From: Sphaerisporangium siamense
Lineage (GTDB): Bacteria > Actinomycetota > Actinomycetes > Streptosporangiales > Streptosporangiaceae
Assembly: GCF_014205275.1 (NCBI RefSeq)
Contig: NZ_JACHND010000001.1
Location: 2,790,001 to 2,854,000 of the forward strand
Direction: 5' to 3'
DNA length: 64,000 nucleotides
Under the pieces are notes generated by a model that made no database searches, was not told where the DNA came from, and saw nothing but the letters and a program-made list of their open reading frames with translations. Shown here piece after piece: positions 61,757 through 64,000 of the stretch. The stretch's first letter is position 1. Each line of letters begins with the position of its first letter. The translations under genes and the position numbers were made by a program.

Positions 61757-63817
61757 TTGGAGCGCGAGGACGTCCTCGCCGGGCTCGACCCGGAACAACG
61801 CCAGGTGGCCGAGGCCGTCCGGGGCCCGGTGTGCGTGCTCGCGGGCGCGGGCACCGGCAAGACCCGCGCGATCACCCACCGCGTCGCGCACGCCGTCGCG
61901 ACCGGCGTGGTGGACGCGCGCAGCGTGCTCGCCGTGACCTTCACCACTCGCGCGGCGGGGGAACTGAAGCAGCGCCTGCGCTCCCTCGGCGTCCAGGGCG
62001 TCCAGGCCCGCACGTTCCACGCCGCCGCGCTGCGCCAGCTCACCTACTTCTGGCCGCGCGTCATCGGCGGGGACCCGCCCCGCGTGATCGAGTCCAAGCT
62101 CCCCCTGCTCATGGAGGCGGCGCGCGAGCTGCGGCGCGGCTCCGACCGGGGCGAGCTGCGCGACATCGCGGCCGAGGTCGAGTGGGCCAAGGTCACCCAG
62201 GTCGCCCCCGAGGACTACCCCGCCCTCGCCGCCAAGGCCGGCCGCACGCCGCCCATCCCCCCCGACGAGGTCGCCCGGCTCTACGAGGCGTACGAGTCGC
62301 TGCGCCGCGCGCGCCACCTGGTCGACTTCGAGACCATCCTGGAGCTCACCGCCGCGGTGATGGCCGAGCACGCCGAGGTGGCCAACCAGATCCGCGCCCA
62401 GTACCGCTACTTCGTCGTGGACGAGTACCAGGACGTCAACCCGCTGCAGAAGCTCCTGCTCGACACCTGGCTCGGCGGGCGCGACGACGTGTGCGTGGTC
62501 GGCGACCCGAACCAGACGATCTACTCCTTCAGCGGCGCCACCGCGCGCTACCTCACCAACTTCCCCGTCGAGCACCCCTCGGCCGCGGTCATCAGGCTCG
62601 TCCGCGACTACCGCTCCACGCCGCAGGTCGTCGGCCTGGCCAACGGCGTGCTCGCCAAGGCCCGCACCCCCCACCGCATGGAGCTGGTCGCCCAGCGCCC
62701 GGACGGCCCGAGGCCCGTCTTCGCCGAGTGCGACGACGAGCAGGCCGAGGCCGCGCTGGTCGCCCGGCGGGCCAAGGACCTGATCGCCCAGGGGGTGCCC
62801 GCCCGCGAGATCGCGGTGCTGTTCCGGATCAACGCCCAGTCCGAGGCGTACGAGCGGGCGTTCGCCGACGCGGGCGTGCCGTACCTGCTGCGCGGCGCCG
62901 AGAGGTTCTTCGAGCGGCCCGAGGTGCGCCAGGCGGTGGTGCTGCTGCGCGGCGCCGCGCGCTCGGCCGGCGGGGACGAGCCGCTCGCCCGTGCCGTCCA
63001 CGACATCCTCTCCGGCCTCGGTCTCACCCCCGAGCCGCCCGGCGGGGGCACCGCGCGGGAGAAGTGGGAGTCGCTCAAGGCGCTGGCCGACCTGGCCGAG
63101 GACATCGCGGCCGAGGGCGGCGACCTCCGGCGCTTCGTCGACGAGCTGGAGCGCCGCGCCACCGAGCAGCACGCCCCGCCCGTGGAGGGCGTCACGCTGG
63201 CGTCCCTGCACGCCGCCAAGGGCCTCGAATGGGACGCGGTCTTCCTCGCCGGCCTCGTCGACGGCACCCTGCCGATCGTCTACGCCGAGACGTCCGAGCA
63301 GCTCGAAGAGGAACGCCGCCTGCTCTACGTGGGCGTCACCCGGGCGCGCGTGCACCTGCACCTGTCGTGGGCGCTCGCCCGGTCGCCGGGCGGCCGCAAG
63401 TCGCGCAAACCGTCCCGCTTCCTGGACGGCCTGACCGGGACGGCCCCGGCGCGCCCGGCCGCCTCCCCGCGCGAACGGCGCGCGGGCGTCGCGCGGATCC
63501 CGGCGCCGATGCACTGCCGGGTCTGCGCCAAGACCCTGACCTCCGCGACCGAGCAGAAGCTGGGCCGCTGCGCGACCTGCCCCGCCGAGTACGACCAGGA
63601 ACTGCTCGAACGCCTCAAGACCTGGCGTTCCTCAGTGGCGAAAGCGGCGAAGATGCCGTCATATGTCGTATTCACCGACGTTACGCTGCAGGCAATGGCC
63701 GAGCGGGTGCCCACCACAGAGGAGGACCTGCTCGCCATCGCCGGCATCGGCCGCGTCAAGGTGGAGCGGTACGGGGAAGCGGTGCTGGACATCTGTCGCG
63801 GAGGGGGAGTCACGTGA
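61757..63817 (+). CDS. uvrD2: ATP-dependent DNA helicase UvrD2
   Basis: The 686-aa superfamily 1A helicase has Walker A AGAGTGKTR (30-38), Walker B VVDEYQDVNP (about 219-228), GDPNQTIYSF, the motif V region TLASLHAAKGLEWD and motif VI LLYVGVTRAR. A tetracysteine zinc module (CRVC, then CATC, about 587-609) and a C-terminal HRDC domain follow. This is the actinobacterial UvrD2 plan. The start is TTG after AGGAGG. The stop overlaps the next gene's GTG. Confidence 0.93.
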   Translation: MEREDVLAGLDPEQRQVAEAVRGPVCVLAGAGTGKTRAITHRVAHAVATGVVDARSVLAVTFTTRAAGELKQRLRSLGVQGVQARTFHAAALRQLTYFWPRVIGGDPPRVIESKLPLLMEAARELRRGSDRGELRDIAAEVEWAKVTQVAPEDYPALAAKAGRTPPIPPDEVARLYEAYESLRRARHLVDFETILELTAAVMAEHAEVANQIRAQYRYFVVDEYQDVNPLQKLLLDTWLGGRDDVCVVGDPNQTIYSFSGATARYLTNFPVEHPSAAVIRLVRDYRSTPQVVGLANGVLAKARTPHRMELVAQRPDGPRPVFAECDDEQAEAALVARRAKDLIAQGVPAREIAVLFRINAQSEAYERAFADAGVPYLLRGAERFFERPEVRQAVVLLRGAARSAGGDEPLARAVHDILSGLGLTPEPPGGGTAREKWESLKALADLAEDIAAEGGDLRRFVDELERRATEQHAPPVEGVTLASLHAAKGLEWDAVFLAGLVDGTLPIVYAETSEQLEEERRLLYVGVTRARVHLHLSWALARSPGGRKSRKPSRFLDGLTGTAPARPAASPRERRAGVARIPAPMHCRVCAKTLTSATEQKLGRCATCPAEYDQELLERLKTWRSSVAKAAKMPSYVVFTDVTLQAMAERVPTTEEDLLAIAGIGRVKVERYGEAVLDICRGGGVT

Positions 63818-64000
63818 ACGAGGCGCTCAAGGAGGTGCTCGACCTGCTCGACCTGGAGCAGATCGAGCGGGACATCTTCCGGGGCCGCAGCCCGGAGGAG
63901 CGCATCCAGAGGGTCTTCGGCGGGCAGGTCGCCGCCCAGGCCCTGGTCGCGGCGGGCCGCACGGTGCCCGCCGAGCGTTCCGTGCACTCCTTGCACGCCT
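63814..64000 (+). CDS. tesB: Acyl-CoA thioesterase II (TesB), 3' part outside the window
   Basis: Only the first 62 codons are present. LDLLDLEQIERDIFRG and RVFGGQVAAQALVAAGRTV match the N-terminal hot-dog domain of TesB-type thioesterases, which hydrolyse acyl-CoA. GTG overlaps the helicase stop by 4 nt, after GAGGGGG. Confidence 0.88.
   Translation, partial: MNEALKEVLDLLDLEQIERDIFRGRSPEERIQRVFGGQVAAQALVAAGRTVPAERSVHSLHA

Overview
The window is high-GC actinobacterial chromosome. A UvrD2-type helicase with tetracysteine and HRDC domains, a mycoredoxin-like thiol protein, a NudC, a DtxR/IdeR-type iron box and many 4-bp-overlap operons point to a mycothiol-making actinomycete, probably of the Streptosporangiales (Nonomuraea, Microbispora or Actinomadura type). 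The species cannot be fixed from the sequence alone.

Region 1 (about 1-16.7 kb) is a catabolic and transport cluster. It holds an O-methyltransferase-like protein with a degenerate cofactor site, two aldo/keto reductases, an HSL-type esterase, a complete family-5 (peptide/opine/nickel type) ABC importer whose two ATPases are fused, an AraC regulator, a giant N,N-dimethylformamidase-like protein that appears to fuse the small and large subunits, a CocE-type hydrolase and a cupin. A 17-nt sequence occurs once upstream of the binding-protein gene and once, inverted, just before the araC gene, so it is a candidate operator. The likely theme is import and hydrolysis of an amide- or ester-bearing compound.

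Region 2 (about 16.7-31 kb) is an accessory island of lower GC. It is edged on both sides by remnants of the same integrase N-terminus. It carries four defence-like loci: a PD-(D/E)XK nuclease with a small helical partner; a leftward pair made of a degenerate N6-adenine-methylase fused to a HEPN-like domain and a separate HEPN-like protein; a second PD-(D/E)XK-like protein; and a 1391-aa nuclease-STAND ATPase resembling the AVAST (Avs) phage sensors. The methylase-HEPN/HEPN pair is the best candidate here for an undescribed system.

Region 3 (31-39 kb) has two translationally coupled glycosyltransferase genes, the second a three-part GT25/P-loop/GH16 fusion, then a ParB-like gene, an IS481-family element with a perfect 6-bp target duplication, and an IS21-family istAB element.

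Region 4 (39.6-43.1 kb) has a PucR-type regulator. It is followed by a 1.8-kb mini-island between two 25-nt direct repeats that derive from the 3' half of a tRNA-Lys gene. The mini-island encodes a stand-alone colicin-E3-type rRNase domain, a small acidic protein and an ImmA/IrrE-type metallopeptidase in one overlapping operon.

Region 5 (43-64 kb) is mostly core-like: an SGNH hydrolase divergent from an HxlR regulator, a GntR(YtrA)-ABC operon, a methyltransferase, an SDR/TetR divergent pair, a flavin monooxygenase, a VapBC module, an iron-box-controlled NIS siderophore operon with the vibrioferrin gene order (ATP-grasp, IucA/C, IucA/C, PLP decarboxylase) whose decarboxylase carries four 12-residue tandem repeats, then nudC, a mycoredoxin, a secreted esterase, uvrD2 and the start of a TesB-type thioesterase.
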